Shown here: one piece after another, positions 34,529 to 44,122 of the stretch
Layout of the letters: each line of letters begins with the position of its first letter
Numbering within the stretch: the first letter of the stretch is position 1
NCBI RefSeq assembly: GCF_947500065.1
Contig: NZ_CANMQT010000009.1
Location: forward strand, 1-64,000
From: an uncultured Aquimarina sp.
GTDB taxonomy: Bacteria; Bacteroidota; Bacteroidia; Flavobacteriales; Flavobacteriaceae
DNA: 64,000 bases
Direction: 5' to 3'
Made by a program: the position numbers and the translations under genes
Notes under the pieces: generated by a model
Database searches by the model: none
What the model was told of the DNA's origin: nothing
Seen by the model: only the letters and a program-made list of their open reading frames with translations

Positions 34529-34835
34529 TTAAGATTTCCAGCAAAAACTAACGGGAGACCATTCTTCGGAGTATAAAGAATTACTATTTGCGGGTTTAAC
34601 ACGGGATTTGCGTTTAAGATATACTTGGTTGTTTTTTGAAAATACATAGTTAGTATCAATTTTTTTAGTTTCTACAATAACTTTCGTTTTCATTTGAGGC
34701 TTCAGTAACATTTCTTTCTTGTATTTAGTTATAACAATTTTTGTGCCTAATTGTATTTTTTGATAATGTACTAATACATTAAATTCTTGTTTTTTAACTA
34801 ACCTTTTGTAAATCTTGGTTTTAAAACCCGATCAT
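34529..34835 (-). pseudogene. Small gene (about 101 aa) with a +1 frameshift at codon 4
   Basis: A frame open from 34832 to the stop at 34529 runs for about 100 codons, but its first ATG in that frame is only at 34711. Seven bases after the upstream beta-barrel gene stop there is ATG ATC GGG TTT TAA (34835-34821). Skipping one T of the TTTT run joins this ATG to the long frame, giving MIGFKTKIYKRLVKKQ and so on, ending SPVSFCWKS. So this is a gene with a one-base insertion, a sequencing error, or a programmed +1 shift at UUU-UAA. The basic, cysteine-poor product is unrecognised. It would be the last gene of the ECF operon. The gap 34432-34841 holds nothing else evident. Confidence 0.5.
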
Positions 34836-34841
34836 TTTTAA

Positions 34842-35522
34842 TTAATTTTTAGGAACTTTTTTCTTATACCTGTTTCTTCCCAAGTTAAAAATGCCAACTT
34901 TTATACCCAAGCCTGCAGAAAATCCATTGATTCGATCCGTACCATTAGGGCGAATATTAAATTTGCTAGAGAATCTATATTTTACGCCTGCTTCTAGTTG
35001 TAGAAACCTAGATACATTAAATAGCAAACTTATTCCTGGTTCTGCTACAAGCACGATATCCCATTGATAGTCGTCCTCATTAAATTCATTATTATCATTG
35101 AATTGACCATCGATATAACTTACTGCTCCAGAACCTATTAATAATGGAAAAGAAAGGTTTACTCTTGATTTGCTAAATAGTATAGGTTCTAGATGAACTC
35201 CAGCATAAGCTCCTACTAGGTCATTTTTACTAGAAAAATTTAAATTGGTGGTTTCAAAAGCGTTTTCAGAATAAAATGCTTTTATGGAAAAACCTACCTC
35301 AAACTTTCTGTTGGCTACATATGCTAATTTTAGTCCTAATAAACCAGTACCCTCTCCATCGATTTCACCGTAAGCTGTATTAAAACCTAAATAGACACCA
35401 TGCACAATATTCTTTCTGTCATTAAATTCTATATAATCATTGTTTTCTGATTTTTGCGCGCTTACTTGGTAGGTTATCTGTGTGATTAATAAAGTTAGTA
35501 AGATTCTTTTTAGATGTTTCAT
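34842..35522 (-). CDS. Outer-membrane beta-barrel protein
   Basis: 226 residues. The signal peptide is about 1-22 (ending QVSAQ). Alternating-hydrophobicity strands follow (HGVYLGFNTAYGEIDG; FEVGFSIKAFYSE; DLVGAYAGVHLEPILF; LQLEAGVKYRFSSKF; FSAGLGIKVGIFNLG), typical of an 8-strand barrel. A basic tail RNRYKKKVPKN ends the protein. It follows the DUF4097 gene in the ECF sigma operon, so it may be an output of that sigma factor. The ligand or role is unknown. Confidence 0.75.
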   Translation of the reverse strand: MKHLKRILLTLLITQITYQVSAQKSENNDYIEFNDRKNIVHGVYLGFNTAYGEIDGEGTGLLGLKLAYVANRKFEVGFSIKAFYSENAFETTNLNFSSKNDLVGAYAGVHLEPILFSKSRVNLSFPLLIGSGAVSYIDGQFNDNNEFNEDDYQWDIVLVAEPGISLLFNVSRFLQLEAGVKYRFSSKFNIRPNGTDRINGFSAGLGIKVGIFNLGRNRYKKKVPKN

Positions 35523-35606
35523 GATTGTTGATTGTTGTTGTTATAAGCATTGACAAGCAAATTTGATAAAGGTTGCTTTTTTTTGATTCCTTTTTCTAAT
35601 AAAATA

Positions 35607-36704
35607 TCACTGCTCTTCTTTTAATAGAATAACTCCTTTTTTACCAGTGATTAGAAATTTCCCTTTGGAATTATTACTTCCGTAGGTTGCTTTGATATTC
35701 CTTAACCTTTTTGCACTATTGATAACCTCATTTTTGATGTTTCGGAATGATTTAGGAATTCTTAGTAAACCTTGTTCTAGAGAAGCATCAAAATCGAAAC
35801 TTAGATTGGAGATATTGATATTTAGTTCAGAAGATTTTTGATTTATGGTAATGTTTGCATCTGGTTTTAAAACGCTGTCTATCTTTAAATCTGCGACATC
35901 CATCATTAGATTAATGTTTTCTTTTACATGCTTTAGTTTAACATTAGAAAACCTGAGCTCTCCTTGTATTATTTTTAAATCTTCAATGGTAACTTTGTCT
36001 TTACTTGAGAATATTTCTAGATTGCCTACACTCTTAATATGTATAGTCGATCCGCTACTATTTATTCTTAAATCTTTAGAAGTTTCAAGGTCAAATTCAC
36101 TATTTTTTAGTTCTATATTACCATAAGTGATAGACTTGGTTCTCAGGTTTCCAAATTTCATTTTGATGTTAGCATTGGTTAGATCATTGTTAATCCAAAG
36201 ATCACCATGTTGAAGCTCCGTTTTTAATTTTCCATTCCATTCATTAATGATGATATCACCAAATTTGTTGGTTATTTGGATTTCTGAATTAATTGGCAAG
36301 TTGATATTATAATTTATCTGGACGTTTCCTTTATCAAAACCGAAAGGATTGGCTCTATTAAGTATTTTAGAAAAGAAACCACTGTTTTTTTCTTCAATGT
36401 TAGAAAAAACATTAATGAAGTCGTCAGATGAGGTTATGAATGGTTTAATTCTTTCTAAAAGATCTTTGGCATCAGCTTTCTCTTTTTTATTGACTAGAAT
36501 ATCAATAGTAATCTGTATTTCATTCTGATTCCACCCATTAATTGTGATATTACCGTATTTGTTTTCTAACTGTAGCTCTCCTGCATTAGTAAACTCGAAC
36601 GATTTTTTAATCGTTTTAGATAACTTTTGCTGAGCGGAGAGATTATATCCAGAACTGATAATGATCAGTATCAGTAGTTTATAAAATATATCCTTCATTA
36701 TCAT
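35607..36704 (-). CDS. DUF4097-type putative adhesin
   Basis: 365 residues. The signal peptide ends YNLSAQ. The rest is a right-handed beta-helix-like repeat domain with recurring 'G(D/N)I-I--W' strands (KYGNITINGW; KFGDIIINEWNG; HGDLWINND; KFGNLRTKSITYGNIELKNS), as in DUF4097. The start overlaps the anti-sigma gene by 26 bases, indicating translational coupling. A second ATG two codons in (36698) is also possible. Members of this family often sit behind ECF sigma/anti-sigma pairs in Bacteroidota. Function is uncertain. Confidence 0.8.
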   Translation of the reverse strand: MIMKDIFYKLLILIIISSGYNLSAQQKLSKTIKKSFEFTNAGELQLENKYGNITINGWNQNEIQITIDILVNKKEKADAKDLLERIKPFITSSDDFINVFSNIEEKNSGFFSKILNRANPFGFDKGNVQINYNINLPINSEIQITNKFGDIIINEWNGKLKTELQHGDLWINNDLTNANIKMKFGNLRTKSITYGNIELKNSEFDLETSKDLRINSSGSTIHIKSVGNLEIFSSKDKVTIEDLKIIQGELRFSNVKLKHVKENINLMMDVADLKIDSVLKPDANITINQKSSELNINISNLSFDFDASLEQGLLRIPKSFRNIKNEVINSAKRLRNIKATYGSNNSKGKFLITGKKGVILLKEEQ

Positions 36705-37215
36705 TAGATTTTTTAGAATCGTTGATTAATTCTAATAGATTTTCTATTAATTCTATTCTTTTTTTATAATTTCTTACAATAGCTTCCAGTATGTACTCAT
36801 TGTTTAGATTTTTCTTCATTTCTTCTTTTAAAAGCTCATACTCTTTGTCTAGTTCATCCATGAATGATAAGAACTCTTCTTTTTCTTCAGGTAGTAGTTT
36901 AGTGCTGTTTTCTACTAATTGAACTTGAAATGAGACCAATCCTTTATAATAGGTTTCAATATCTTTTAATTCTTGATTTGCAAGATTATTTTCTGCATTG
37001 GAAGCTGTAAAAAGGTTAGTCAAAGAAAACACCCCTATTAAAATTATAATCGTAGCGGCTATTTTCAGTATTGGAGATTGCCATAATTTCACAGTTTTTA
37101 CTTTAGAAGTAGTATTAAGTTCAGAATCGATATGTTGCCATAACTTCTGCTTATCTACTTTATGTTCATCAAAGAGATGTTTGTTTTCTCTGATATGTTT
37201 TTCAAAATCATCCAT
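36679..37215 (-). CDS. Probable anti-sigma factor with one membrane helix
   Basis: 178 residues. The cytoplasmic N-terminal part (about 1-45, IRENKHLFDEHKVDKQKLWQHI) is followed by one membrane helix (ILKIAATIIILIGVFSLTNLF, about 49-70) and a helical periplasmic domain rich in Glu/Lys (QLVENSTKLLPEEKEEFLSFMDELDKEYELLKEEM). It begins four bases after the ECF sigma gene. The layout fits an anti-sigma factor though no zinc-binding ZAS motif is visible. Confidence 0.75.
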   Translation of the reverse strand: MDDFEKHIRENKHLFDEHKVDKQKLWQHIDSELNTTSKVKTVKLWQSPILKIAATIIILIGVFSLTNLFTASNAENNLANQELKDIETYYKGLVSFQVQLVENSTKLLPEEKEEFLSFMDELDKEYELLKEEMKKNLNNEYILEAIVRNYKKRIELIENLLELINDSKKSNDNEGYIL

Positions 37216-37219
37216 TGCG

Positions 37220-37759
37220 TTATAGTGTCTTTATAATCTGAATTAGTTTTTTCTTTGCTCTATGATATTGAGATTTCGAAGTTGAGTTAGAGATTTCTAG
37301 AATCTCCGAAATTTCAATATGATCGTACCCTTCAATTAGATATAGGTTTATGATCTGTTTATATCCTTGAGGAAGAAGACTAATACCTTTTTTAATTTTT
37401 TCTATATCTATTGTATTAACAGGTTCATTTATTTCCTCTCTAATGTGATATTCATGATGTTCTAGAGGTGTAATTTGTATTTTTTTTGACTTTAAATGAT
37501 TAATACTTTTATTAATGACTATCCTTTTTAACCAGGAACCAAAGGTACTCTCATACCTAAAAGAAGTAAGGTTTTTGAAAGCTTCCACAAAACTATCTTG
37601 TATTATATCCTCGGCATCTTCCTTTATACCAATCATACGCATACTAACATTATACATCGCATTCACATATAGCTCATATAGCTGATATTGAGAATTTCTA
37701 TCACCAGACTTGCTTTTTTCTACAAGGTCTTTATGTGTATAAAGAATATTGGTTTCCAA
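37220..37759 (-). CDS. ECF-type RNA polymerase sigma factor
   Basis: 179 residues. Sigma region 2 (YELYVNAMYNVSMRMIGIKEDAEDIIQDSFVEAFKNLTSFRYESTFGSWLKRIVINKSINHL) and region 4 (LLPQGYKQIINLYLIEGYDHIEISEILEISNSTSKSQYHRAKKKL) are both complete, with no extra domains. It heads the operon sigma, anti-sigma, DUF4097, beta-barrel, then a small frameshifted gene. It is probably autoregulated, as most ECF operons are, but no ECF-type -35/-10 motif could be assigned. Confidence 0.92.
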   Translation of the reverse strand: METNILYTHKDLVEKSKSGDRNSQYQLYELYVNAMYNVSMRMIGIKEDAEDIIQDSFVEAFKNLTSFRYESTFGSWLKRIVINKSINHLKSKKIQITPLEHHEYHIREEINEPVNTIDIEKIKKGISLLPQGYKQIINLYLIEGYDHIEISEILEISNSTSKSQYHRAKKKLIQIIKTL

Positions 37760-37883
37760 TTAATAGTTCTTGGTTGTAAGTTTCTCTAAAGTTACTTTTC
37801 TTTTCTAGTTATTACTATTGACAAAACAAAAAGTAAAGGGTTGCATCGGATGTATGTTTTTTTATTGAAGGCAATAAAAAAAA

Positions 37884-37908
37884 GCCTGAAAACATTATGT
37901 TTTCAGGC
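37884..37908 (-). terminator. Intrinsic terminator after the FG-GAP protein gene
   Basis: A near-perfect 12-bp inverted repeat (GCCTGAAAACAT with ATGTTTTCAGGC) followed on the minus strand by eight T. It stands about 30 bases after the stop at 37940. Confidence 0.85.
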
Positions 37909-37939
37909 ATATTCTTATTTTAAAGATGTACTTTAAGAT

Positions 37940-40900
37940 TTACTGATAGGTGAAATATTGCAATCCTCCTTCGTTGCATACTACCAGAATTAATGTTTGA
38001 TCTTTTTTCTGAAGTGTAGTGACTTCACGAGCATCTCCAATTACAGAAAAGCCGCTTTCTATTGCAGAAATCGCTTCAAAATTTCCTATTCCGTCTCCAA
38101 GTAGTACTGCACCTATGCTAGCGTCACTACGACCCATTTCGACATCTGTGTGATAATTATTTCCAGTAAGTATAAGGTCTAAGTTACCATCTTTATTAAC
38201 ATCAAACGGTAAAATACCGTGAACTTCAGAGAATTGTGCTGATTTGGGTAAGTTGTGGACTTCAAATGTTCCGTCACCTTTATTTTCAAAATGAGCACTA
38301 CTAAATGTATGTGCTGAAAATTGTAGAGCACCTTCCATTTCTTTTTTAGAAAACATGGAATCCAGCGTTGCTTGCGAATACTGATGATATCTTTTAAATT
38401 TCTTTTTGATATCTGGATACTGCGTGGCTATTTCATCTAGTACATGTTTAGGATAACTTTTTCCATCACTGAAATAATAAAAAGGAAATGCATCAATCCG
38501 ACCATTACGATCAAAATCTTTGACATAAATAGTGGCTGGTTGATCTTCTGAAGCTTTATAAAATGAGTTTTCGCCACGGTTTCCGGCAATCAAATCCAGG
38601 TCACCATCCTTATCTATATCTGCTGCGGAAACAGTATTCCACCATCCAGCTGTTTTTAAAAACCCAGCTTTATTTGTAATCTCAATGAATTTCGAATTAT
38701 TATTCTTTAAAATAGTGATTGGCATCCATTCTCCTGCCAGAATCAAGTTTTTATTTCCATCATTGTCATAATCCATCCATAGCGCATCATTGATCATTCC
38801 TAGATTTCCGTTATTTGGCAATCGAGAAGAAGCATCAGTAAATATTCCATTGTTGTTGATGAGTAATTGACTTTGCTCCCCAATCGGGTAGGATAGAGGT
38901 TTAGCTCCGCCGCCTACAAATAAATCCAAATCACCATCGCCATCAATATCATGAGCTGTAACACAGGTTCCGTTTTGGAAATTCTTTGGTATCGCATTTT
39001 CAGATGCACTGAAATTACCTTTTCCATCATTTAGGTATAATCGGTCTTGATATAATGAAGAACCAGATGCTGAGGCATAGCCACCACTTACTACAAACAA
39101 ATCAAGATCTTGATCGGCATCGACATCAAAAAAGAGCGCTTCTGCGTCTTCATAGGTTTTATCTGTTTCAAATGCAGTAATCTTCTTTTGTATGAATTTT
39201 CCCTGATTGTTTTGGACATATAAAATTCCGGGATATCCTGTTGCACCGCCTATGTATACATCTTCTAGTCCATCATTATTTATATCTCCTTTTGATATAA
39301 AAGGACCTTTATTAGATAGCTTGTGTTCTAATAAGGGCTCATGTTTAAAATCGATATAATCATTTTCCTGATGCCGAAAACTGGGAGAAAAAAGATCTTT
39401 GGTTTTTGTTAGTAAAGTTTTTTTACTTTTTTCTAAAGGAGTTCTATTAATTGCGTCTTCAATATTTAATTGAATACGTTGATTAGCAGCAATATTATTA
39501 AGTTGTTGATATTTCCCATTGGGCCATACAACGGATATTGAAGTAATATTTTTGTGAGACCCTACTCCAAAATGTAATATGGATTCTCCAGAACTAAGAT
39601 ATCCTCGATAGGGAGAACATTCTTGATATTGTAACCCATCTTGGGTGGTTACCGTTACTTTAGCACCGATACCTGATGAGTTATTTTTACTACCCTTTAG
39701 TTGAACAGATAAATAATGATGATTAGACTTTAGTTCTCTACTATTGTTTCGGTATAAAAATGCCTCTTGATTAAAATTGTTAGTAATCAGATCCAGGTCA
39801 CCGTCCTGATCCAAATCTGCGTATACTGCGCCATTGGAAAAAGAGGGTTTGTCAAATCCCCAGGAAACGGATTTTTTGGAAAATGAAAGATCTCCGTTGT
39901 TCTTGTAAATATAATTTGCGACCGGAGTTGATGAAATTAAGTTTAATAGTTTCATGCTATTAAACTTTTTAGAGCCTCCTCCCGATGTAATAGCTGTATT
40001 AGAATCATATTTCAAGAAATCCATATCGGTTATATTTCTATAAAACCCATTGGAGATAAAGAGATCCTTAAAACCATCATTATCGTAATCCGCAAGTAAA
40101 GGTGTCCAGCTCCAATCTGTGTGGGAGATACCTGATAATTGACCAATCTCACTAAAGGTACCATTGCCATTATTAAGTTGTAATGTATTACGCATCACTT
40201 GATGCCCTAAACCAATTTTTACCGCAATATGATACATATCATAAGGACTTTGTCCTTTTAGCTGTTTTTGTCGATAGTTATGTTCTGCCATCATATCTAG
40301 ATTGATCACATCTAAATGCCCGTCATTATTAAAATCCGCTACATCTGATCCCATAGAGTTTCTACTCATGTGAAAAAACATGTCATCTATAGAATCCGTA
40401 AATGAACCATCTCCATTATTGATATAAAAATGATCTTTGTCCAAGTAATCGTTTGCTACATATAGATCAATCCATCCATCCTTATTAATATCAGTAGGAG
40501 TAACACTTAAGCCAAAGGCCCTATTGAGTAAGCCTGCTTTTTTAGTAACCTCCGAAAATGTACCATTTCCATTATTTCGATACAATCGATCACTAACATT
40601 TTCATAGTTGGTATTTTTATATAATATTGTATTACCTTCTTTATCGTTAGCCGTTTTTATACTTTGAGCATCTATAAAATCTACGCGATGGTTAAGCAGA
40701 TACATATCCAGATCACCATCGTTATCATAATCAAAAAAAGAAGCTTGGTTAGAAAAGCTCTGATCATTTAGTCCATATTCTGCTGCTTTATTTGTAAAAG
40801 TGAGATCTTGGTTATTAATAAGTAAAATGTTTTCTCGTAGTTCAGGTTCGCCGGCTAAAGAACGACAGATGTATATATCTTGGTAACCATCATTATTGAT

Positions 40901-41314
40901 GTCTATCATAGAAGTACCTGTGCTGAACCCAGAATGTAATACTCCTGCAGTTTTAGATATTTGTTGAAATTTTAGATCACCTTTGTTTAAGAAAAGTCCT
41001 CCACCAGATAGATTTCCTGAAAGAAAAACATCTGGTAATCCGTCATTATTAATATCTCCCACAGAAACACCACCACCACCATAGATGTATTCATAGGTAA
41101 TAATATTAAATGTTTCATTTTCTTTAAGTTTATTGACAAAATATAAACCAGTTTCTTTGGGATCTGTTAGAGTAAATAAAGTTTTTTCTTCTTTAGAATT
41201 CCCTTGTTTATTTGTGTTGTCAATAATATCTCGATCTTTTTGTTTACAGGAGGTAGCTGAAATTAATGCTATGATAATAAGGGTGTTGAATGATATAAAA
41301 CGGTTAGATTTCAT
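37940..41314 (-). CDS. Large FG-GAP/VCBS repeat lipoprotein with ASPIC/UnbV domain
   Basis: 1124 residues. A lipoprotein signal ends ALISATSCKQKDR. At least ten FG-GAP repeats carry calcium-binding DxDxDGxxDL loops (for example DINNDGLPDVFLSG, DYDNDGDLDMYLLN, DIDGDGDLDLFVGGG, DVNKDGNLDLILTGN). They form two beta-propellers separated near 550-620 by an ASPIC/UnbV segment (GAKVTVTTQDGLQYQECSPYRGYLSSGESILHFGVG). It is a surface or periplasmic, probably carbohydrate- or protein-binding protein. Such CRTAC1-like proteins often accompany SusC/SusD pairs, but none is adjacent here. Confidence 0.88.
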   Translation of the reverse strand: MKSNRFISFNTLIIIALISATSCKQKDRDIIDNTNKQGNSKEEKTLFTLTDPKETGLYFVNKLKENETFNIITYEYIYGGGGVSVGDINNDGLPDVFLSGNLSGGGLFLNKGDLKFQQISKTAGVLHSGFSTGTSMIDINNDGYQDIYICRSLAGEPELRENILLINNQDLTFTNKAAEYGLNDQSFSNQASFFDYDNDGDLDMYLLNHRVDFIDAQSIKTANDKEGNTILYKNTNYENVSDRLYRNNGNGTFSEVTKKAGLLNRAFGLSVTPTDINKDGWIDLYVANDYLDKDHFYINNGDGSFTDSIDDMFFHMSRNSMGSDVADFNNDGHLDVINLDMMAEHNYRQKQLKGQSPYDMYHIAVKIGLGHQVMRNTLQLNNGNGTFSEIGQLSGISHTDWSWTPLLADYDNDGFKDLFISNGFYRNITDMDFLKYDSNTAITSGGGSKKFNSMKLLNLISSTPVANYIYKNNGDLSFSKKSVSWGFDKPSFSNGAVYADLDQDGDLDLITNNFNQEAFLYRNNSRELKSNHHYLSVQLKGSKNNSSGIGAKVTVTTQDGLQYQECSPYRGYLSSGESILHFGVGSHKNITSISVVWPNGKYQQLNNIAANQRIQLNIEDAINRTPLEKSKKTLLTKTKDLFSPSFRHQENDYIDFKHEPLLEHKLSNKGPFISKGDINNDGLEDVYIGGATGYPGILYVQNNQGKFIQKKITAFETDKTYEDAEALFFDVDADQDLDLFVVSGGYASASGSSLYQDRLYLNDGKGNFSASENAIPKNFQNGTCVTAHDIDGDGDLDLFVGGGAKPLSYPIGEQSQLLINNNGIFTDASSRLPNNGNLGMINDALWMDYDNDGNKNLILAGEWMPITILKNNNSKFIEITNKAGFLKTAGWWNTVSAADIDKDGDLDLIAGNRGENSFYKASEDQPATIYVKDFDRNGRIDAFPFYYFSDGKSYPKHVLDEIATQYPDIKKKFKRYHQYSQATLDSMFSKKEMEGALQFSAHTFSSAHFENKGDGTFEVHNLPKSAQFSEVHGILPFDVNKDGNLDLILTGNNYHTDVEMGRSDASIGAVLLGDGIGNFEAISAIESGFSVIGDAREVTTLQKKDQTLILVVCNEGGLQYFTYQ

Positions 41315-41466
41315 TGTTTTTTTTTGGTGTATAAAAGCTTTGGTGTATTTTGAGAGTTGGTATTACTTTCTTTCGTAAAACTACATAATTTTTATTTGAA
41401 CAATTTTAAACCTTTTGTTTGTTAAGGAGCATATTATTTTCCTATGTTTTGAACATAGAGTGTTAT

Positions 41467-41505
41467 AAAAAAACGCCATATAAAAGTTTTATATGGCGTT
41501 TTTTT
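41467..41505 (-). terminator. Bidirectional terminator after icd
   Basis: A 19-bp perfect inverted repeat (centre GCCATATAAAAGTTTTATATGG; the outer part is A and T tracts) with a one-base centre, about 17 bases after the icd stop on the minus strand. The flanking A and T runs allow termination in both directions. Confidence 0.9.
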
Positions 41506-41522
41506 ATGTGAAAGATAAGTTT

Positions 41523-43748
41523 TTATCCTATAATCTTATTAAGCGTTTCACTAGGTCTCATGGCATTAGCAACTTTAGTAACATCTGGCCAGTAATAACC
41601 GCCCATATCCACTGCGCTTCCCTGAGCATCGATTAACTCCTGAAGAATCTTAGCTTCATTATCGGCTAGTTGTTGTGCAATAGAACTAAATTCTGCTTGT
41701 AGATCCGTATCTTGAGATTGTGCTGCCAATTCTTGAGCCCAATATAAAGCTAGGTAGAAATGACTTCCTCTGTTATCAAGTTCATTCACTTTTCTAGATG
41801 GAGATTTTTTGTTTTCTAAAAACTCTTCAGTTGCTTTGTCTAATGCTTCAGCAATTATCAAAGCTTTTTGATTGTTATTAGTTTCTCCTAAATGTTCTAA
41901 AGAAACGGCAAGTGCTAAAAATTCACCAAGAGAATCCCAACGTAAATGACCTTCTTTATTAAACTGTTGTACATGTTTAGGAGCAGATCCACCAGCTCCA
42001 GTTTCGAATAAACCTCCACCATTCATTAATGGAACAATAGAAAGCATTTTTGCACTGGTTCCAAGTTCTAGAATAGGGAAGAGGTCTGTATTATAATCAC
42101 GTAATACATTTCCGGTTACAGAAATTGTGTCTTTTCCGTCTTTTATTCTTTCTAAAGAGAAACGTGTCGCTTCTACCGGAGATAAGATTCTGATATCAAG
42201 TCCCGTAGTATCGTGTTCTGGTAAGTATTCATTTACTTTTTCGATTAAACTCGCATCATGTGCTCTATTTTTATCTAGCCAGAATATAGCTGGAGTATTA
42301 GTAGCACGAGCTCTACTCACTGCTAACTTTACCCAGTCTTTTACCGGAGCGTCTTTAGTTTGACACATTCTCCAGATATCTCCTTCTTCTACTGTATGTT
42401 CAATCAAAACAGTACCTGTTTTATCTACTACACGTACAGATCCGGTTCCTTTAATTTCAAAAGTTTTATCGTGAGAACCGTACTCTTCAGCTTTTTTGGC
42501 CATCAAGCCTACATTAGGAACAGTTCCCATAGTAGTTGGGTCAAAAGCACCATGTTTTTTACAGAAATCTATAGTTTCTTGGTATATACCAGCATAACTA
42601 CTATCCGGAATAACAGCTTTAGTGTCTTGTGTATTACCATTAGCATCCCACATCTGACCTGAAGTACGAATCATAGCTGGCATAGAAGCATCGATAATCA
42701 CATCACTAGGAACATGCAGGTTAGTAATTCCTTGATCAGAATTTACCATAGCTAATTCAGGACCGTTTTCATAACAAGCTTTGATGTCAGCTTCTATTTC
42801 AGCTCTCTTAGTAGCATCTGGAATTTTCTTTAATTTGTTGATAAGATCACCAAAACCATTATTTACTTCAACGCCTATTTCTTCTAGTGTTTCACCGTGT
42901 TTTTGGAAAACATCTTTAAAGAAAACTTCTACAGCGTGTCCAAAGATAATAGGATCTGATACCTTCATCATGGTTGCTTTCATATGTAATGAAAATAACA
43001 CATTCTTATCCTTTGCATCTGCTATTTGCTCTTCTAGAAAGGAAATCAATGCTTTTTTACTCATTACAGAAGCATCTATGATCTCACTAGCAAGCAATGC
43101 AGTCTTTTCTTTTAAAATAGTTGTATTTCCGTTAGTATCTACAAATTCAATTTTTACATCACCAGCCTCAGCGACAGTAACAGATTTTTCATTAGAACGA
43201 AAATCTCCACTTGCCATGGTAGCTACGTGTGTTTTGGAATCACTACTCCAGGCCCCCATAGAATGCGGGTTTTTTCTTGCGTATTGTTTTACTGGTTTAG
43301 GAGCTCTACGATCAGAGTTTCCTTCTCTTAAAACAGGATTTACCGCACTTCCTTTTATTTTGTTATATCTATTTTTGATTTCCTTTTCGGCATCATTTCC
43401 TGGCTCTTCAGGATAATTAGGAATATTGAAACCTTGTAATTGTAACTCTGCTATTGCAGCTTTTAATTGAGGAACCGAAGCACTTATATTAGGAAGCTTG
43501 ATGATATTAGCTTCTTTTTTCAGTGCTAGTTCACCAAGCTCTGCCAAAGCGTTTACCTGTTTTTGCTTATCTGAAAGATTCTCTGGGAAAATTGCTAAAA
43601 TTCTTGCGGCAAGAGATATGTCTTTAGTCTCTATATCTATATTGGCTGCTTTAGTGAATTTTTTGACAATTGGTAAAAAAGAATATGTAGCTAATGCAGG
43701 TGCTTCATCAGTTTTTGTGTAAACAATTTTTGAGGATTCAATTCCCAT
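41523..43748 (-). CDS. icd: NADP-dependent isocitrate dehydrogenase, monomeric type
   Basis: 741 residues, the size of the monomeric IDH family (about 740) rather than the dimeric type (about 415). Signature segments are MGIESSKIVYTKTDEAPALATYSFLPI at the start, NSDRRAPKPVKQYARKNPHSMGAW near 140 (substrate Ser/Asn/Arg residues), FGHAVEVFFKDVF, and GGLFETGAGGSAPKHVQQF near 585. It oxidises isocitrate to 2-oxoglutarate in the TCA cycle and makes NADPH. Its upstream region extends into a long gene-free gap. Confidence 0.95.
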   Translation of the reverse strand: MGIESSKIVYTKTDEAPALATYSFLPIVKKFTKAANIDIETKDISLAARILAIFPENLSDKQKQVNALAELGELALKKEANIIKLPNISASVPQLKAAIAELQLQGFNIPNYPEEPGNDAEKEIKNRYNKIKGSAVNPVLREGNSDRRAPKPVKQYARKNPHSMGAWSSDSKTHVATMASGDFRSNEKSVTVAEAGDVKIEFVDTNGNTTILKEKTALLASEIIDASVMSKKALISFLEEQIADAKDKNVLFSLHMKATMMKVSDPIIFGHAVEVFFKDVFQKHGETLEEIGVEVNNGFGDLINKLKKIPDATKRAEIEADIKACYENGPELAMVNSDQGITNLHVPSDVIIDASMPAMIRTSGQMWDANGNTQDTKAVIPDSSYAGIYQETIDFCKKHGAFDPTTMGTVPNVGLMAKKAEEYGSHDKTFEIKGTGSVRVVDKTGTVLIEHTVEEGDIWRMCQTKDAPVKDWVKLAVSRARATNTPAIFWLDKNRAHDASLIEKVNEYLPEHDTTGLDIRILSPVEATRFSLERIKDGKDTISVTGNVLRDYNTDLFPILELGTSAKMLSIVPLMNGGGLFETGAGGSAPKHVQQFNKEGHLRWDSLGEFLALAVSLEHLGETNNNQKALIIAEALDKATEEFLENKKSPSRKVNELDNRGSHFYLALYWAQELAAQSQDTDLQAEFSSIAQQLADNEAKILQELIDAQGSAVDMGGYYWPDVTKVANAMRPSETLNKIIG

Positions 43749-44082
43749 ATTTTTTTGATTTTAATAGGAGATCTATTTTGCCCTTCAGGCTGGATACCCT
43801 ATATATTATACTGTCTATTAAGGAAATAATTAGTTGTCTAACTTTTCTTGGACAAATAATATTTACCTTTTATTTTATACTGGCAGAATACTAAGTGTTA
43901 TCTAATAGTATTCGCAGTAAGATTTTCCGAGCGCGAAGATACGAATATAGGGAGGTAAATGCAACCTGTACGTTGTTAGTTTTGCGTTAAAGGAATTGAA
44001 TTATAAATCTTTAAAAAAGAAAGGATAGAAAAAATGGTAGTGGTAAAAAAGAGGGCTTAATTTGAGAATAGTTATAAAAGTA

Positions 44083-44122
44083 AAAAGCCATATCATAATA
44101 CGAATACCTTGATATGGCTTTT
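44083..44122. terminator. Orphan terminator-like hairpin
   Basis: A perfect 12-bp stem (AAAAGCCATATC with GATATGGCTTTT) around a 16-base loop. The A and T tracts could serve either strand. No annotated gene ends within 500 bases on either strand, so it may end an unannotated small RNA. Confidence 0.5.

Noticed and set aside
42781..43416. 211-codon frame antisense to icd
   Set aside because: Lies wholly inside the well-supported isocitrate dehydrogenase gene on the other strand; composition is the mirror of that gene.
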